Assembly (NCBI RefSeq): GCF_030440365.1
Contig: NZ_CP124049.1
Location: 1 to 63,921 of the forward strand
Direction of reading: 5' to 3'
Length of the DNA: 63,921 bases
Source: [Borrelia] lusitaniae
Lineage (GTDB): Bacteria > Spirochaetota > Spirochaetia > Borreliales > Borreliaceae
Shown one piece after another: positions 42,379 to 50,805 of this stretch. A model generated the notes under the pieces. That model was not told the origin of the DNA. It saw only the letters and a list, made by a program, of their open reading frames with translations, and ran no database searches. A program made the position numbers and the translations under genes. Every line of letters starts with the position of its first letter. Position 1 is the first letter of the stretch.

Positions 42379-43758
42379 ATGTACGAAGAAAATAGCAATG
42401 ATAAATTTCAAGTCACATTAGAAGGCGTGCTTGACAGAAATGCCACTAAGAGTAATTTGAAAAAAGAGCTTTTAAACTTAAGGCTTGAAAATTTTTTAAG
42501 TGAGATTAATTTTTTTCCAAAAAGTAGTAAAGATTTTTTATCCTCAAGCCTTGAGAGACTAAAAAGCTTTAAAAGCCTTAAAAACTACAACATTCATCAA
42601 AAATCAGTAAGTTTTAACCCTTTAAACACTTTTAGTAAAAGCAGTCTTTTGGGTAAGGACCACTTTTGCCCAGACTTCAAGAAAAACAGTCTAGAAAGTG
42701 TTTTAAAAGATTTGGATTCTTCAAAAGACAAAATGAGCCAAGCTTTTAAAACAAGTGATCTTAAATCTTATTTGAAGCCAGAATTAGAAAGCCTAGATTT
42801 AAGCTCTAGCAATAAGTATTCATACTTTAAAACTGAAAACATTAAAAATACTTTTAAAAAAAATTTAACTAACAACTCTTTTAAAGATCAAACTGGCAGA
42901 TTAAAAGATTTTAGATTAAATTCCAATTTTGAAAAGACTCGTCTTAAACTTGCTTCACAAGAAGGTTTAAAAGAACCTTTTTTGAAAATTGAAAACAGTA
43001 AGTCTTTGTTTCAAAATTTAAAGTCTTTTAAAAATCTTTTAAAAGATCTAAGTTTTGATGATTTTTTGGATGTAAAAAATAGTTTTAATGATTTTAAATT
43101 TTTAAAGGAATTTAAAAATTTAAAAGACAAAAAGAATCCTGAGCTAAGTCTTGAAAATTTTGTTTGCAAAGAGAGTCAAAAAGAAATTGCAAATAAAATG
43201 CTAAAAGATCAAAGATCTTTTAAAACAGAGTTTGAGAGAAATGATTTTTTAAGAAAACTTTATGTTTTTCAAGGTTTGCAAAATTCAAATTTAAATGATT
43301 TCTCATTTATGGTTGAGCTTGCACAAAGATTGAAAAACGAAGGTCATGCAAAAAATGATTCAAAAGCCATTAGCCTAATTGGTGATTTTTTAAAATCTGA
43401 GAGTAATTTAGAAGAATTTTTAAGTTTTAACAAGCAATCAGTTTTTCTAAAAAGTCAGGCAAAAGGTGAGCCTGAGGTTTTAAATAGCAGTAAAATAATA
43501 AACAGCGTCTTTGAGCCAAAGCTTGATCCACTCTTAGAAAAAACTTTAGAACTTTTGGAGTGGGCTAAAGCTTACGATTTTACAAGCAGTGTATTAGATC
43601 CTTTAAGAAATACTTTTTCAAATCTTGGAAATCTGTTTGCGCAAGCATTTGAGAGTTTGCCTTTGGTTGAGTACATGACAAATGTTTTAAGAGATGGTGG
43701 AGGTGGATTTAATTCAAGAGGAATGAGTGATGATGATGATGATTCTAGAATGCCTTAA
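42379..43758 (+). CDS. Tape-measure-type protein (DUF759 type, BBA50-like)
   Basis: 459 residues, short for a tape measure but matching the DUF759 slot. N-terminal FQVTLEGVLDRNATKSNLKK is the family start. A long Lys/Ser/Leu/Phe-rich helical middle with repeated FKxLK phrases follows, then LLEWAKAYDFTSSVLDPLRN and an Asp-rich end (GMSDDDDDSRMP). If it sets tail length, the tail would be short. Confidence 0.6.
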   Translation: MYEENSNDKFQVTLEGVLDRNATKSNLKKELLNLRLENFLSEINFFPKSSKDFLSSSLERLKSFKSLKNYNIHQKSVSFNPLNTFSKSSLLGKDHFCPDFKKNSLESVLKDLDSSKDKMSQAFKTSDLKSYLKPELESLDLSSSNKYSYFKTENIKNTFKKNLTNNSFKDQTGRLKDFRLNSNFEKTRLKLASQEGLKEPFLKIENSKSLFQNLKSFKNLLKDLSFDDFLDVKNSFNDFKFLKEFKNLKDKKNPELSLENFVCKESQKEIANKMLKDQRSFKTEFERNDFLRKLYVFQGLQNSNLNDFSFMVELAQRLKNEGHAKNDSKAISLIGDFLKSESNLEEFLSFNKQSVFLKSQAKGEPEVLNSSKIINSVFEPKLDPLLEKTLELLEWAKAYDFTSSVLDPLRNTFSNLGNLFAQAFESLPLVEYMTNVLRDGGGGFNSRGMSDDDDDSRMP

Positions 43759-43796
43759 GTTAAAAAAAGACTTTTTAGTAATTGGTGAGGTTTTAA

Positions 43797-44360
43797 GTGA
43801 TTAAAAAGCAAACTACCAAGTTAATAAAAGAGGTTGTAAATCAAATTTCAAGCTTAGTAAGCATTTCTAATTTTGTTTTACTTTTTCCAAGGCTTGATTT
43901 TAAAGGACTTGGGTACATTCCCCAATTGTTTTTTATTTTTGTAAAGCACGACCTAATAGAAGAAAATCTCTCAAGCATAAGCTCACAGCGCGCAGTAATT
44001 GATTTTACAAACAAAAAAAGCGAATATGTAAACTTTAACATTACAACAAGGCCTGAGATTGTAACAATAAATAAAGGCATTTTGTCATCTATTTATGACA
44101 AAACTTTACTAAGAGTGCTAAGAGAGACTCCTTTTATGAACAGTGCTTTAGAATTTAATAGTAATTTTATTAAAATGCAATTTAGAAACAGATTTAGCTT
44201 AGGGGTTTACTACAGTATGTACAGCCCTTCGCTAGGATTTCACGAGGTGGTAAGTATTAATTCATTAAAACTAAAAGACACAGTTTATTTAGAAGAAGTA
44301 GAAGTTAGTCTGCAAGTAAAAATTTGCAAAACGTTTAATATTTTAACCTATAAAGGTTAA
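43797..44360 (+). CDS. Distal tail protein candidate (DUF792 type, BBA51-like)
   Basis: 187 residues from GTG after GGTGAGG. Contains LVSISNFVLLFPRLDFKGLG, VIDFTNKKSEYVNFNITTRP and NFIKMQFRNRFSLGVYYSMY. In the position of gpU-like tube-initiator proteins, after the tape measure. A hairpin follows and the next genes encode secreted proteins, so the tail operon is interrupted here. Confidence 0.55.
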   Translation: MIKKQTTKLIKEVVNQISSLVSISNFVLLFPRLDFKGLGYIPQLFFIFVKHDLIEENLSSISSQRAVIDFTNKKSEYVNFNITTRPEIVTINKGILSSIYDKTLLRVLRETPFMNSALEFNSNFIKMQFRNRFSLGVYYSMYSPSLGFHEVVSINSLKLKDTVYLEEVEVSLQVKICKTFNILTYKG

Positions 44361-44366
44361 AATATT
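44337..44366 (+). terminator. Terminator after the BBA51-like gene
   Basis: AATATTTTAACC / GGTTAAAATATT perfect 12-bp stem, 6-base loop, overlapping the stop codon. Confidence 0.75.
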
Positions 44367-44402
44367 AATTAAACATAACTCAAGTATTGGGAGAATATAT
44401 TA

Positions 44403-45308
44403 GTGAGACAATTTAAGTTTATTTTGATATTTGTTTCGTTTATTGTTTTTACAACACATGCAAGTGTGGCAAGGCCATTTAATTTTAAAAAATGGAATTT
44501 TAAAAGAGACATAGATTTAGCTTATGTATTAATGTATGATGTTGATGATGGTATTTTAATCAAATCCCAAGGGAAAGCCGCAAGCATTAAAATGCAAGAA
44601 GTAAAAGCTAGGCTTAACAAGTTGAATGCTTATTGTGACAATCTTCAAAAAATACTAAAAAATAAGCTTAAGGGCAGATTTCAAAAAGAGGTGGAATTAC
44701 CACTTTTGAAGATCTTGAGAAAATATAAAAATTTAACAAGAAATTACAAAAACAAAAAGTTTATTGAAAATCCGGAATATACAAAACTTATTGTAGAGAG
44801 AAATATTAAAAAAGCTCTTTTTCTAGAAAACTATTTTCAATCTAGGTTTAAGAATGTAAAATCTCGTGCAAAGATTCAAAAAAGAATAGATGATAATCAA
44901 AAAAGCTTAAAGTCTTCAAGGGGTAAAGCTAACAAAAAGCCTCTTAGATCAAATTCATCAAACTTTGAAACTTTAAGAAGCTTAAACGGTTTGAAACAAT
45001 GTGACAAAAAGCGAATCTTAAACAAATATAATCTAAACCGGGCAGACGATGAGTTTTTGGAAGGCTTAGAAAATGATGATTTAAACGGCGACCTGGAAAG
45101 TGATGATTTAAACGGTGACCTAGAAAGTGATGATTTAAACGGTGACCTGGATAGTGACGATTTAAACGGCGACCTGGATAGTGACGATTTAAACGGCGAC
45201 CTGGATAGTGATAATTTAAACGGCGACCTGGAAAGTGATGATTTAAATGGTGACCTGGAAAGTGATGATTTAAACGGCGACCTGGACAGTGACGACTTAG
45301 ACTACTAA
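44403..45308 (+). CDS. Outer-surface protein with acidic repeats (BBA52-like)
   Basis: 301 residues from GTG after GGGAGAATATATTA. Signal peptide of about 20-24 residues (cleavage near THA/SVA) without a lipobox Cys; a Lys-rich helical body to about residue 215; then eight 9-residue DDLNGDL(E/D)S repeats and DDLDY. BBA52 is reported as an outer-membrane protein aiding tick-to-host transmission (recalled). The polyacidic tail contrasts with the basic body (predicted pI split). Confidence 0.8.
   Translation: MRQFKFILIFVSFIVFTTHASVARPFNFKKWNFKRDIDLAYVLMYDVDDGILIKSQGKAASIKMQEVKARLNKLNAYCDNLQKILKNKLKGRFQKEVELPLLKILRKYKNLTRNYKNKKFIENPEYTKLIVERNIKKALFLENYFQSRFKNVKSRAKIQKRIDDNQKSLKSSRGKANKKPLRSNSSNFETLRSLNGLKQCDKKRILNKYNLNRADDEFLEGLENDDLNGDLESDDLNGDLESDDLNGDLDSDDLNGDLDSDDLNGDLDSDNLNGDLESDDLNGDLESDDLNGDLDSDDLDY
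45075..45290 (+). repeat. Eight 27-bp tandem repeats in the BBA52-like gene
   Basis: Each unit encodes DDLNGDL(E/D)S. Synonymous variants (GGC/GGT, GAT/GAC, GAA/GAT) mark units as distinct; likely to vary in number between strains. Confidence 0.9.
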
Positions 45309-45475
45309 TACTAATAAGAGAGCAAATGTAGTTTGTTTAGCAACAATGCTTAAAACCTTGAGATTAGTTTTTTGATTTCTTAGAATGTGAATTTAACTAA
45401 ATTTTTTAATTAAAATAATTTTTATTTTATTTTAAAGCTTGTCAAGCTAAAATAATTTTTATTTGGAGAATATTA

Positions 45476-45751
45476 ATGCGTCAATTAATTTTAATTTCTT
45501 TTCTTATTTTAAGCTTTAATTTATATTCTTACGATCTTCAAGATGATGAAGAGATTGCAGTTAAGTTCTTATACGAAGAAATACAAATTAGTGGCAATTT
45601 AGCCGAAGATCGTTCTGTTTTTTCTGTTGAAAGTTTAATACAAAATACAATTGATAAAATAGGATCTGAGAATATTTTAAACATTGAGCACAGTATAACT
45701 TTTAATGGCCTTTCTGTAATGGTGATTTATAAAGTAAAAAAGAGCAGTTAG
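45476..45751 (+). CDS. Small exported protein, BBA53-like
   Basis: 91 residues. Signal peptide without lipobox (cleavage likely after LYS/SYS, about residue 18). The mature part ends in IGSENILNIEHSITFNGLSV and MVIYKVKK, shared in outline with the next gene. Probably periplasmic or outer-membrane associated. RBS TTGGAGAA. Confidence 0.65.
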   Translation: MRQLILISFLILSFNLYSYDLQDDEEIAVKFLYEEIQISGNLAEDRSVFSVESLIQNTIDKIGSENILNIEHSITFNGLSVMVIYKVKKSS

Positions 45752-45787
45752 CAGGTCATTTGTAAGTTTAAGGTAGGTTAGTGGTTA

Positions 45788-46054
45788 GTGAGAGAATTTT
45801 TTTTAATTTTTATTTTATTTATTTGCTTAGCTTTTACTCTAAATTCTTATGTTGTTGAAAATAATGAAATTGTTAAGGTTAAAGTTTTCAATTTTATATT
45901 AAATCAGCAGAAATCTTTTGAAGAATTGGAAAAACAAATAAGCCTTTTTATTCAAAAGGTAGGCTCAAACAATGTCTTGGGCATTAATCATAAGATCTTG
46001 TTTACAGGAGTAGAAGTTGTAGTGATTGTGATTTATAAATCACAGCAAGGCTAA
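45788..46054 (+). CDS. Small exported protein, BBA54-like (paralogue of BBA53-like)
   Basis: 88 residues from GTG. Signal peptide (LIFILFICLAFTLNS), then a domain ending VGSNNVLGINHKILFTGVEV and VVIVIYKSQ, aligned with the BBA53-like C-terminus (I/VGSxNxLxIxHxIxFxGxxV). A tandem diverged duplicate inserted among tail genes. Confidence 0.65.
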   Translation: MREFFLIFILFICLAFTLNSYVVENNEIVKVKVFNFILNQQKSFEELEKQISLFIQKVGSNNVLGINHKILFTGVEVVVIVIYKSQQG

Positions 46055-46138
46055 AAATTAAATTTTGCTTTTAATGTTGATTTATAAATCTGGTTTTCAA
46101 TTGGGTTTGAATTTTTAAAGGAGTTTTATTTAAAAAAG

Positions 46139-47074
46139 ATGTTAATATTTCAATACGATTTTAAGATTGAATTTTATAATTCAGTTGATTTTAAAAAAAG
46201 CATTGGGGAAAACTTTAAAGGCATTAGGCCTAGAGTTGTTATTGTTACTCAAAACGGTGTTCCGGATTTAAATATTGTTATTCAAAATACATATTCTGCT
46301 TTGAATAATTTAATAGTTGGCAAAAAGGCCAAACTTCAAATTTTTAATGTACCTTTAAACTTTTCAGATTTTAAGACTGCAGATATTGTAAAAATTTATT
46401 ATAAGAAGTTTGCTCACCTGCAAGATTATGAGTTTATTTTTGCTGGGTATTTGGGGGCACCTGTTGAAAGAATTGGTGGGTTTGAGAATTTTAGTTTTGA
46501 GTGTGAACTTTACCTTTTCTCCAAGGCTACCTTTAAAGAGAGAACGTTTGAGTATAAAAATTTCAAAGGCAGCACTGTTGCTGATGCAATAAAATATGTG
46601 TTTAAGGATAAAGCAATTTTTTCTATGAGTGAGCTTGAAAAAGTAAGAATTATTGATCAAAGTTTTGCTTGTAATTCGCCTGAGGGATTAATAGAATACT
46701 TAATTCGGCAAGGATACGTTCACTTTGTTGTTGTTGAGGCTTCAAGCTCCAGTCAAGATGTTGATTTGAAATTTATTTTTACGAATTTTGGAAAATTTAT
46801 TTCTAGTCAGTCCAAAAGGCTTGAAGATTACGGACTTCTTTTTGTGCCCCAGAGAGATTTTAAAGCTTCTCAGATTTCCGGTTTAAGCTTTTACCAGGCT
46901 CAAGTAATGTTTACTCACAATATTAAGATTGGAGAGAGTCTAAGCTTTAAAGACAGGCACGCAAATAACATTAATTGCAAGGTTAAAAATACTAGTGCAA
47001 GGTTAAGTAGCACTAGAGAGTGTATTTTAAATCTTGAGCTTTACTGTGAGGAGAAAAAAGGAATGCATGTATGA
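46139..47074 (+). CDS. Baseplate hub/late tail protein candidate, gpD-like (BBA55-like)
   Basis: 311 residues. Contains SIGENFKGIRPRVVIVTQNG, FKGSTVADAIKYVFKDKAIF and FSGLSFYQAQ-like segments; hub proteins of the gpD/gp27 group share an 'FKGSTVADAI...' region that opens the second domain. It directly precedes and overlaps the spike gene by 4 bp, as gpD-gpV neighbours do. Confidence 0.6.
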   Translation: MLIFQYDFKIEFYNSVDFKKSIGENFKGIRPRVVIVTQNGVPDLNIVIQNTYSALNNLIVGKKAKLQIFNVPLNFSDFKTADIVKIYYKKFAHLQDYEFIFAGYLGAPVERIGGFENFSFECELYLFSKATFKERTFEYKNFKGSTVADAIKYVFKDKAIFSMSELEKVRIIDQSFACNSPEGLIEYLIRQGYVHFVVVEASSSSQDVDLKFIFTNFGKFISSQSKRLEDYGLLFVPQRDFKASQISGLSFYQAQVMFTHNIKIGESLSFKDRHANNINCKVKNTSARLSSTRECILNLELYCEEKKGMHV

Positions 47075-47637
47075 GTAATAATTATTTTCATAAGTCAGGC
47101 AGTTTAAAAGGTTCTTCTGCTAGCTATTTAAAGCAGTTTCTCTTTGAGAATGTTTTTATTTGCAGAATAGGTATTATTAAAAGTTTTGATAATGAAACTC
47201 AAACGGGTATTGTTGTTATTAAAGAGTATGAAGGCTTAGAGATTAGTACTAGAAATATATCTAACTTTAATCTTGATTTAGCAGAAAAAGATGAAGTGGT
47301 TTTGCTTCAAAGTAATTTTAATATTTTCCAAGAAAATGATAATAATCATTTTGACAAAAATTATTTTTACATTTTAAGTGTTATTAGTCCTAAGCAAATT
47401 GGCATTAAGCTTGATAAGCTTAAGGTGAATTTGCAAGAGTTTGATGCACAAAGCGAAAACATAAAATTTAAAGCTAAAAAATTGATTATTGATGTAGAAA
47501 ACATTGAGATTAAAGGCAATTTAAAGATTAATGGAACTAAATTTGAAAATCATGTGCACAGTTCTGGTACTCTAACTTATGTTAATAGCAGTGGTGCGCC
47601 AACAACTACTACTGGGAAAACGGGTCCTACTGCCTGA
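47071..47637 (+). CDS. Baseplate spike protein, gpV-like (BBA56-like)
   Basis: 188 residues. The N-terminal OB-type segment IGIIKSFDNETQTGIVVIKE, a middle of repeated I-K alternation typical of a beta-helix (KFKAKKLIIDVENIEIKGNL), and the C-terminal HVHSSGTLTYVNSSGAPTTT. The HxH near the tip is the iron-binding signature of P2-gpV-type spike apexes. Last phage gene on this side; a lipoprotein gene converges on it with 1 bp between. Confidence 0.7.
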   Translation: MSNNYFHKSGSLKGSSASYLKQFLFENVFICRIGIIKSFDNETQTGIVVIKEYEGLEISTRNISNFNLDLAEKDEVVLLQSNFNIFQENDNNHFDKNYFYILSVISPKQIGIKLDKLKVNLQEFDAQSENIKFKAKKLIIDVENIEIKGNLKINGTKFENHVHSSGTLTYVNSSGAPTTTTGKTGPTA

Positions 47638-47638
47638 T

Positions 47639-48886
47639 TTAATGATTTTTTTCTACAAGTAAGATTAAATTTTTTAAATGGTTTGCAAACTCTGTTGTTG
47701 CGGTAACTATTTTGCTGATGTTTTGGTCTTTTAGGTTAAAGTTAAGCTTTAGTTGTTCTTTTGTGTTTTTGTATTCCTTTTTTACTTTGCTAAATTTTTC
47801 AGCTAAAATTTCATACTCTCTAGCCAATGACTTGTTGTAAAGGGTTGGGTTTGGATGAAAGTCTGAGCCTAAGTCCCAGTTTATTTGACTTAAATTTTCT
47901 TTTTTTTGCCATTTGCCGGCAGCATCTATTACTTGCTTTATAGTGCTTGTGCCCAAAGGATCTTTAGTGTCTTCAAAAATAAGTTCTACTCTTTCAAGCT
48001 CTCTGAGAAGTTTATTTTTTATTTTTTCTCTCTTTTCAAGATTGCTGTGATTCTCAAGCAAGCTTTTTGCTTTGTTTTCGTAGTTTTCTTGATCTTTTAG
48101 TAAATTTCCAGTCTCAAAATCTCCAGATTTTTCTAAAATTTTAATTGCATTTAGTGCTTTATCTAGTGATTCTCTTGCTTTATTTGTGTATTCTTTTGAT
48201 TTAAAGTTGCTTATTTGTTTTGAGTGTATGGTTTGTTTTGAGTGTATGGTTTGTTTTGAGTGTATGGTTTGTTTTGGGAATTGATTTTGTGGTGGAGTTT
48301 TTGCAATTTCGCTAAAAGAGCTATTTTTTTCCCTTTGCTCAAAGATTTCATTTTTGTTAGCATTAATCTCTTCTTCTTTTTTAAGTATTTCTTGCTCTTC
48401 TAAGCTTTCTGGTGGGGTGGTGGTTAGAATTTTAAATTCTATTGTAGTTGGTTGTAAGGATTTTTGCGCATCTTGGTCCAATTCTCCAGTTGTGATTTCA
48501 TCAGAAGCTCCGATTAAAAGTAATTTTTCTTGTATTTTTGCAATTTCTTCTTCTGTTTTTGCCAAATTTGTCTCTTCTAGTATTTCTAATGGTATTAAGC
48601 TTTCGTTTTCAACTCCAGCTTTTAAGAGAAATTCTTGTATGCCAGAATCAATTTTTTCAATTTCTAAAATAGGAGCTGTATTTTGATTTATTCCTGCTTC
48701 AGGCTCTTTTACAAGGTCTGATTCAATCTTTAAGCTATTTTTAACAACTTCTGAAGCATTTTTTAATTTCTGTTCGTTTAAGGCTTTGTTTTGCTCATTT
48801 GTATCCATGTTGGGGTTACAGCTAATAATTAGTAGCAATGCAGGTATTAATAATTTATTTAAAACTTTTTCAAGCTTGCTTTTCAA
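47639..48886 (-). CDS. Lipoprotein BBA57-like
   Basis: 415 residues from TTG after AAAAGGAGC. Lipobox LIISC (Cys23); a long acidic, low-complexity region, three KQTIHS repeats near residue 210-230, and a helical C-terminal domain (ARESLDKALNAIKILEKSGD, TSTIKQVIDAAGKWQKKENL). In B31 BBA57 is RpoS-regulated and needed for efficient mammalian infection (recalled). Ends 1 bp from the spike gene, with no visible terminator between. Confidence 0.8.
   Translation of the reverse strand: MKSKLEKVLNKLLIPALLLIISCNPNMDTNEQNKALNEQKLKNASEVVKNSLKIESDLVKEPEAGINQNTAPILEIEKIDSGIQEFLLKAGVENESLIPLEILEETNLAKTEEEIAKIQEKLLLIGASDEITTGELDQDAQKSLQPTTIEFKILTTTPPESLEEQEILKKEEEINANKNEIFEQREKNSSFSEIAKTPPQNQFPKQTIHSKQTIHSKQTIHSKQISNFKSKEYTNKARESLDKALNAIKILEKSGDFETGNLLKDQENYENKAKSLLENHSNLEKREKIKNKLLRELERVELIFEDTKDPLGTSTIKQVIDAAGKWQKKENLSQINWDLGSDFHPNPTLYNKSLAREYEILAEKFSKVKKEYKNTKEQLKLNFNLKDQNISKIVTATTEFANHLKNLILLVEKNH
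48217..48270 (-). repeat. Three 18-bp repeats in the BBA57-like gene
   Basis: TTGTTTTGAGTGTATGGT three times without a change, encoding KQTIHS on the minus strand; recent slippage expansion. Confidence 0.9.
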
Positions 48887-48965
48887 AGCCTTAAGCTCCT
48901 TTTAAAACAAGAATATTGAGAATCATTATACCACATTTTGGTAGATTTTAATCAAAAAATATAAA

Positions 48966-48987
48966 AAATCCCCTTTTAAGGGGATTT
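48966..48987. terminator. GC-containing hairpin upstream of the BBA57-like gene
   Basis: AAATCCCC-TTTTAA-GGGGATTT, 8-bp stem, about 80 bp upstream of the BBA57 start on the divergent side. Terminator or operator. Confidence 0.55.
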
Positions 48988-49220
48988 AAGGGGGGGTACC
49001 ATATATTTTATATTATTTTTTTAAATTTTATTTTTATTATTTAGAAATAAAATTTAATTTTTCCCTTTGGTTTGTTTGAAGTGTTGTGTTTTAGTATTTG
49101 CTGTGCTTTTTAAATTGTTTTCCTAAACTCTTTAGGCATCACCTTTGTTTTTATTGATACAAAGGATTTGCTTTGTACTAAGTGTACAGCATACTTTAAA
49201 TTTTTCAGATTTATTATTAT

Positions 49221-49255
49221 AAAGGAGAACATCGGGCTACATTCGATGTTCCTTT
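49221..49255. repeat. Bulged hairpin, 49.2 kb
   Basis: GAACATCG / CGATGTTC plus flanking AAAGG/CTTT pairs around a 9-base loop; lies about 100 bp beyond the BBA59-like stop and may end that transcript. Confidence 0.5.
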
Positions 49256-49356
49256 GAATATATTAATACTTTAATGTAAGCTTGAAATTTTAAATATTAA
49301 ACCAATAAGATGTTTTCAAAAGCCTAAAGCCTAAACAAATTTAATTGTCTTAAAAC

Positions 49357-49569
49357 TTACTCAGTGTCTTCTTCTTCTTCAAAATCGTTTTCAATATATT
49401 CTTCTTCTGTGCACTTTGAGCATAACTTTTTCTTTTCTTCGTCTTTTTTTTCTTGTTCTAATTCTTTTTGTACGCCTTTAACAAGAGAATCTATTAAAAT
49501 TCCACGACCAATTGCACTACAAGACATTATAAATACTAAAAACGAAGTACATATTATTTTTTTAATCAT
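49357..49569 (-). CDS. Small acidic lipoprotein with CxxC, BBA59-like
   Basis: 70 residues. Lipobox IMSC (Cys17). Short helix (LVKGVQKELEQEKKDEEKKK), then LCSKC and a Glu/Asp-rich tail (EEEYIENDFEEEEDTE). Matches BBA59. The CxxC pair next to an acidic tail is suited to metal binding or disulfide chemistry, but no activity is known. Confidence 0.75.
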   Translation of the reverse strand: MIKKIICTSFLVFIMSCSAIGRGILIDSLVKGVQKELEQEKKDEEKKKLCSKCTEEEYIENDFEEEEDTE

Positions 49570-49666
49570 TTAATCATTCCTTTAACCTAAGCAATTTAAA
49601 CTTAATTATATAATATATAATTTAAATTATCAATTAAATAGGCTTTATTTTAAAGAGCAATTATTG

Positions 49667-50449
49667 TTAGATATATTCTTTTTGAATTACCGATTTTAGG
49701 CTGTTTATGTCTGTTAGTATTTCTAAGATTTGAGTGAAATTTTTATTCATTTTAAATATTTGATTGTGAGGCAATAAGTCTAGCTTTATATTGTTTTCGC
49801 TAATAGACACTTTGTTGTAATCTATTGAATGGTAATCTTTTTTGTTTTTTATTTGAAATCTATAGATAGGATTTAAGTACTGTTCGTTTACTCCACTCTT
49901 AATTATGTCTTTAAGGCCTAATAATACATGATTTTTAGGTTTTGAAATGTCGTTTGGGGGATTGAGCATAATGTTAATAATATTGTTAGTTTTTTGATCT
50001 TTAAGGTTTAAAACAAATAAAAGTTCTTGATTTTGGAAAAAATTCTCAATATCTTGAATCTCTTTTAGTTTTTTGAAAGTTAATTTTTTTGAGTCTACCA
50101 ATTCTTGATTTATTAGGATGCTCAAAGATTCTACTTTGCCTTGTGAGGGCAATATTTTATCTTCTGCTTGCTGAAACTCTTTTTCTCTGTTGATGCTAAA
50201 ATCAAGAGTGAATGTTTGAATCGGGTAAGCTTGTTTGTAGTAATCCTCAATCTTTGTTGGGTTTTGATTTGATTGTCTTATTTCTATTCTTTGAATTGAT
50301 GCTATAGAGATTATTTTTGCTGCGGGTTTTTTTACCTTAATTATTTGCTCTTTGGATTTTTCCTCTTTTATTATTTGTTCTTTGTTTATAAACGGTCCAC
50401 AAGATAAGATCAGAATTCCTAGTAAGATTAAAACAACCTTTTTAGCCAT
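49667..50449 (-). CDS. Surface lipoprotein P27, BBA60-like
   Basis: 260 residues. Lipobox LILSC (Cys17), a KEQIIK-rich tether, then a mixed alpha/beta domain (PIQTFTLDFSINREKEFQQA, SQGKVESLSILINQELVDSK, IFKMNKNFTQILEILTDINS). Matches P27/BBA60, a surface lipoprotein. The following upstream gene shares its pattern without the signal peptide. Confidence 0.8.
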   Translation of the reverse strand: MAKKVVLILLGILILSCGPFINKEQIIKEEKSKEQIIKVKKPAAKIISIASIQRIEIRQSNQNPTKIEDYYKQAYPIQTFTLDFSINREKEFQQAEDKILPSQGKVESLSILINQELVDSKKLTFKKLKEIQDIENFFQNQELLFVLNLKDQKTNNIINIMLNPPNDISKPKNHVLLGLKDIIKSGVNEQYLNPIYRFQIKNKKDYHSIDYNKVSISENNIKLDLLPHNQIFKMNKNFTQILEILTDINSLKSVIQKEYI

Positions 50450-50563
50450 TTTTTTGTTCTTTATCCTTTATTTTATTATACACTATTAATAAATATTAAT
50501 AACTTGTTTTAAGTTTTATTAGATTAAAAATATTAAAAATAAATGAGACATTAATTTTGACAA

Positions 50564-50597
50564 AAAGAAGTTCTTTTAATATAAACAGAACTTCTTT
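50564..50597 (-). terminator. Terminator, minus strand
   Basis: AAAGAAGTTCT / AGAACTTCTTT perfect 11-bp stem, followed by TTTTG on the minus strand. Confidence 0.7.
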
Positions 50598-50729
50598 GGA
50601 GGTAGTTAAAAAGTAGTTTTTATATTTTAAATAAAGCTAAATTTTGATAAATAAGTATTAAATACTTATTCTTAAAGTATAGCTCACATTTTAAAAAGAT
50701 GAATTTTTTATTTGCTTATTAAATTTATA

Positions 50730-50760
50730 CAAAGAGGACTCAAAGCTTAGAGCCTCTTTG
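50730..50760 (-). terminator. Terminator after the BBA61-like gene
   Basis: CAAAGAGG...CCTCTTTG with an inner CTC/GAG, about 46 bp after the stop. Confidence 0.65.
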
Positions 50761-50805
50761 AAACGTGTGTGGGAAGTGTTTAATAATTAATTTATTTATT
50801 TGGGC

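Larger units (their letters stand above)
48887..49356. other. Regulatory region between BBA57- and BBA59-like genes
   Basis: 470 bp without a gene. Includes the AAATCCCC/GGGGATTT hairpin (48966-48987), a run of seven G just after it, CTAAGTGTAC at 49178-49187 (the same ten bases as at the parA stop), and a bulged hairpin at 49221-49255. Confidence 0.55.
50450..50805. other. Spacer with two terminators
   Basis: No gene. Holds the BBA60 promoter region and two hairpins at 50564-50597 and 50730-50760, both usable on the minus strand. Confidence 0.6.

Noticed and set aside
45075..45290. 27-bp tandem repeats as a possible regulatory iteron array
   Set aside because: In frame and coding for DDLNGDL(E/D)S throughout; a protein repeat, not iterons.
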